Positions 22,856-23,640 of a stretch of 23,640 nucleotides of DNA are shown piece after piece; the first letter of the stretch is position 1; every line of letters starts with the position of its first letter. Both the position numbers and the translations under genes were made by a program. Origin of the DNA: JAVXAG01 sp036660615 (GTDB lineage: Bacteria; Bacillota; Clostridia; Peptostreptococcales; Anaerovoracaceae); NCBI GenBank assembly GCA_036660615.1, contig JAVXAG010000014.1, forward strand, positions 1 through 23,640, read 5' to 3'. The notes below the pieces were generated by a model. The model made no database searches, had not been told where the DNA came from, and worked only from the letters and a program-made list of their open reading frames with translations.

Positions 22856-23473
22856 TTAAATGTTATTTTTTTTAAATTCTTCATATGAGATAAATTCTCT
22901 CTGAAAACCAGTATCGGTCACCTCTATTTTTTTTATATCCGCAAATTTTATCAATTGATAAGTCTCTGCGAAACAAAATAGGTACATTCCATCTGCCTTT
23001 AAGACATATCCAATTGGTGCCACTGTAAGGGTATCATTTATTGTTGCCAAAACCTCTTCATCAAGGCAATAGTCTATTTTCTCCAGTCGCCATGTTTCTG
23101 GTACCAGTTTTTCTGTTAATAAATCAATACTTAGATAGTTTTCTGCATCGCTCTCAAACATTGCGCTAAGCTCTGGTGCTATTAAGCACAATTTATTTAT
23201 GATACTGTTTTTAGTCGGCTCTATTGAAAAGCTATCCACTATTTTCAGTGCAAAAATAATCTCGTGAATATCTTCCACTGAAAAAAAACTAGTTCCAAAC
23301 TTATATTTTTCATCAATTTGCACACCGCCACCTATACCTTGGGTGCAATAGACCGGAACGCCCATGGACGACAAACGGTCAATATCTCTTTCTATGGTCT
23401 TCACGCTGACTTCAAAGTGCTTTGCCAATTGCCCATATGTGGTCTTTTTGTGTTTTAACAAATAAATCAGCAT
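22856..23473 (-). CDS. Helix-turn-helix (YafY-like) regulator with a WYL-like domain
   Basis: Winged HTH_11 domain at the N-terminus (LKHKKTTYGQLAKHFEVS, VKTIERDIDRLSSMG, then a wing GIGGGVQI), a helical linker, and a C-terminal half like a WYL ligand-sensing domain: PIGYVLKADGMYLFCF with Met in place of Trp in the WYL triplet, then IKFADIKKIEV. The start is unclear. The frame is open to the window edge, with a TTG at 23587. Relatives begin about seven residues before the ATG at 23473; the matching codon at 23494 is ATA, with GGGAGG 8 bases upstream. I list the first ATG as the conservative start. Probably regulates the MATE gene just downstream; the ligand is unknown. Confidence 0.75.
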   Translation of the reverse strand: MLIYLLKHKKTTYGQLAKHFEVSVKTIERDIDRLSSMGVPVYCTQGIGGGVQIDEKYKFGTSFFSVEDIHEIIFALKIVDSFSIEPTKNSIINKLCLIAPELSAMFESDAENYLSIDLLTEKLVPETWRLEKIDYCLDEEVLATINDTLTVAPIGYVLKADGMYLFCFAETYQLIKFADIKKIEVTDTGFQREFISYEEFKKNNI

Positions 23474-23540
23474 TTCCAAATGTCTTCCGTTTATAGCATT
23501 CGCCTCCCTCGTTTTTAAACTATCCTTTGTGATCGCTTTT

Positions 23541-23639
23541 AGGTTATTCTCGTCGGCAGGCGCCTGCCTGCCAGCAGTGCTTTTCAAATTCGGTTGGCGC
23601 TGCTGTGGAAAAGGTGCAACCTTTGCCGATGAGGTTATT
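23541..23639. repeat. GC-richer block with flanking direct repeats, possibly a MITE-like or tandem dispersed element
   Basis: AGGTTATT occurs at 23541-23548 and again at 23632-23639, 91 bases apart. Inside, CTCGTCGGCA (23549-23558) and TGCCGATGAG (23624-23633) are inverted, 9 of 10 matching, and there is a perfect 14-base palindrome GGCAGGCGCCTGCC. The block is clearly GC-richer than its surroundings. Either a small non-autonomous element with an 8-base target duplication, or one unit of a 91-base tandem array cut by the window edge. Confidence 0.5.
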
Positions 23640-23640
23640 A

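Noticed and set aside
1..23640. CRISPR array, toxin-antitoxin pair, defence island, biosynthetic cluster or transposase
   Set aside because: No regularly spaced repeats, transposase motifs or defence-domain genes were found. All sizeable frames are explained by metabolic, transport, regulatory or wall functions.

Overview
The window is AT-rich, with ordinary Firmicutes signals: GGAGG-type ribosome binding sites, TTGACA/TATAAT promoters with 17-base spacers, and hairpin plus T-run terminators. Gene content fits a Clostridia-class bacterium, probably a spore-former: a class 1B dihydroorotate dehydrogenase (PyrD plus PyrK), aspartate transcarbamoylase with a PyrI chain, MEP isoprenoid synthesis (IspE), CvpA, and a cell-wall amidase beside a spore-type GH18 hydrolase. 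Genus cannot be settled from the sequence. I see no rRNA, tRNA, CRISPR array, prophage or transposase gene. No stretch longer than about 250 bases lacks a gene.

Layout. (1) 27-3956, minus strand, probably one transcription unit read right to left: conserved hypothetical, tadA, a membrane-anchored Ig-like protein, ispE, and a GntR/FCD regulator whose last codons form the terminator. (2) 4104-5642: cvpA (plus) and an EamA transporter (minus), convergent and overlapping by 12 bases. (3) 5855-11482: compact pyrimidine operon pyrC-K-D-F-E-B-I with a strong promoter, a short leader and a terminator. It covers carbamoyl phosphate to UMP; carAB and pyrR are not in the window. (4) 11542-13287, minus: a zinc amidase and a GH18 hydrolase, neither with a signal peptide. 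(5) 13444-17626, plus: a MATE exporter, an 8-TM/PAS/GGDEF diguanylate cyclase, and a 51-residue membrane protein directly behind it. (6) 17712-19217, minus: heme catalase behind a perfect Fur-type operator. (7) 19469-21454, plus: a TetR regulator and an MFS exporter whose upstream regions carry matching operators. (8) 21422-23473, minus: a WYL-like regulator and a second MATE exporter. At the right edge lies a GC-richer block that looks like a small dispersed repeat and intrudes on the regulator's 5' end.

Most of the window is core metabolism plus accessory efflux and stress modules. I found no convincing new multi-gene system. The items most worth following are the 51-residue membrane protein behind the diguanylate cyclase, the Fur-type control of a catalase in an apparent anaerobe, the matched TetR operators, the leaderless amidase/GH18 pair, and the repeat with an apparent ATA start at the right edge.
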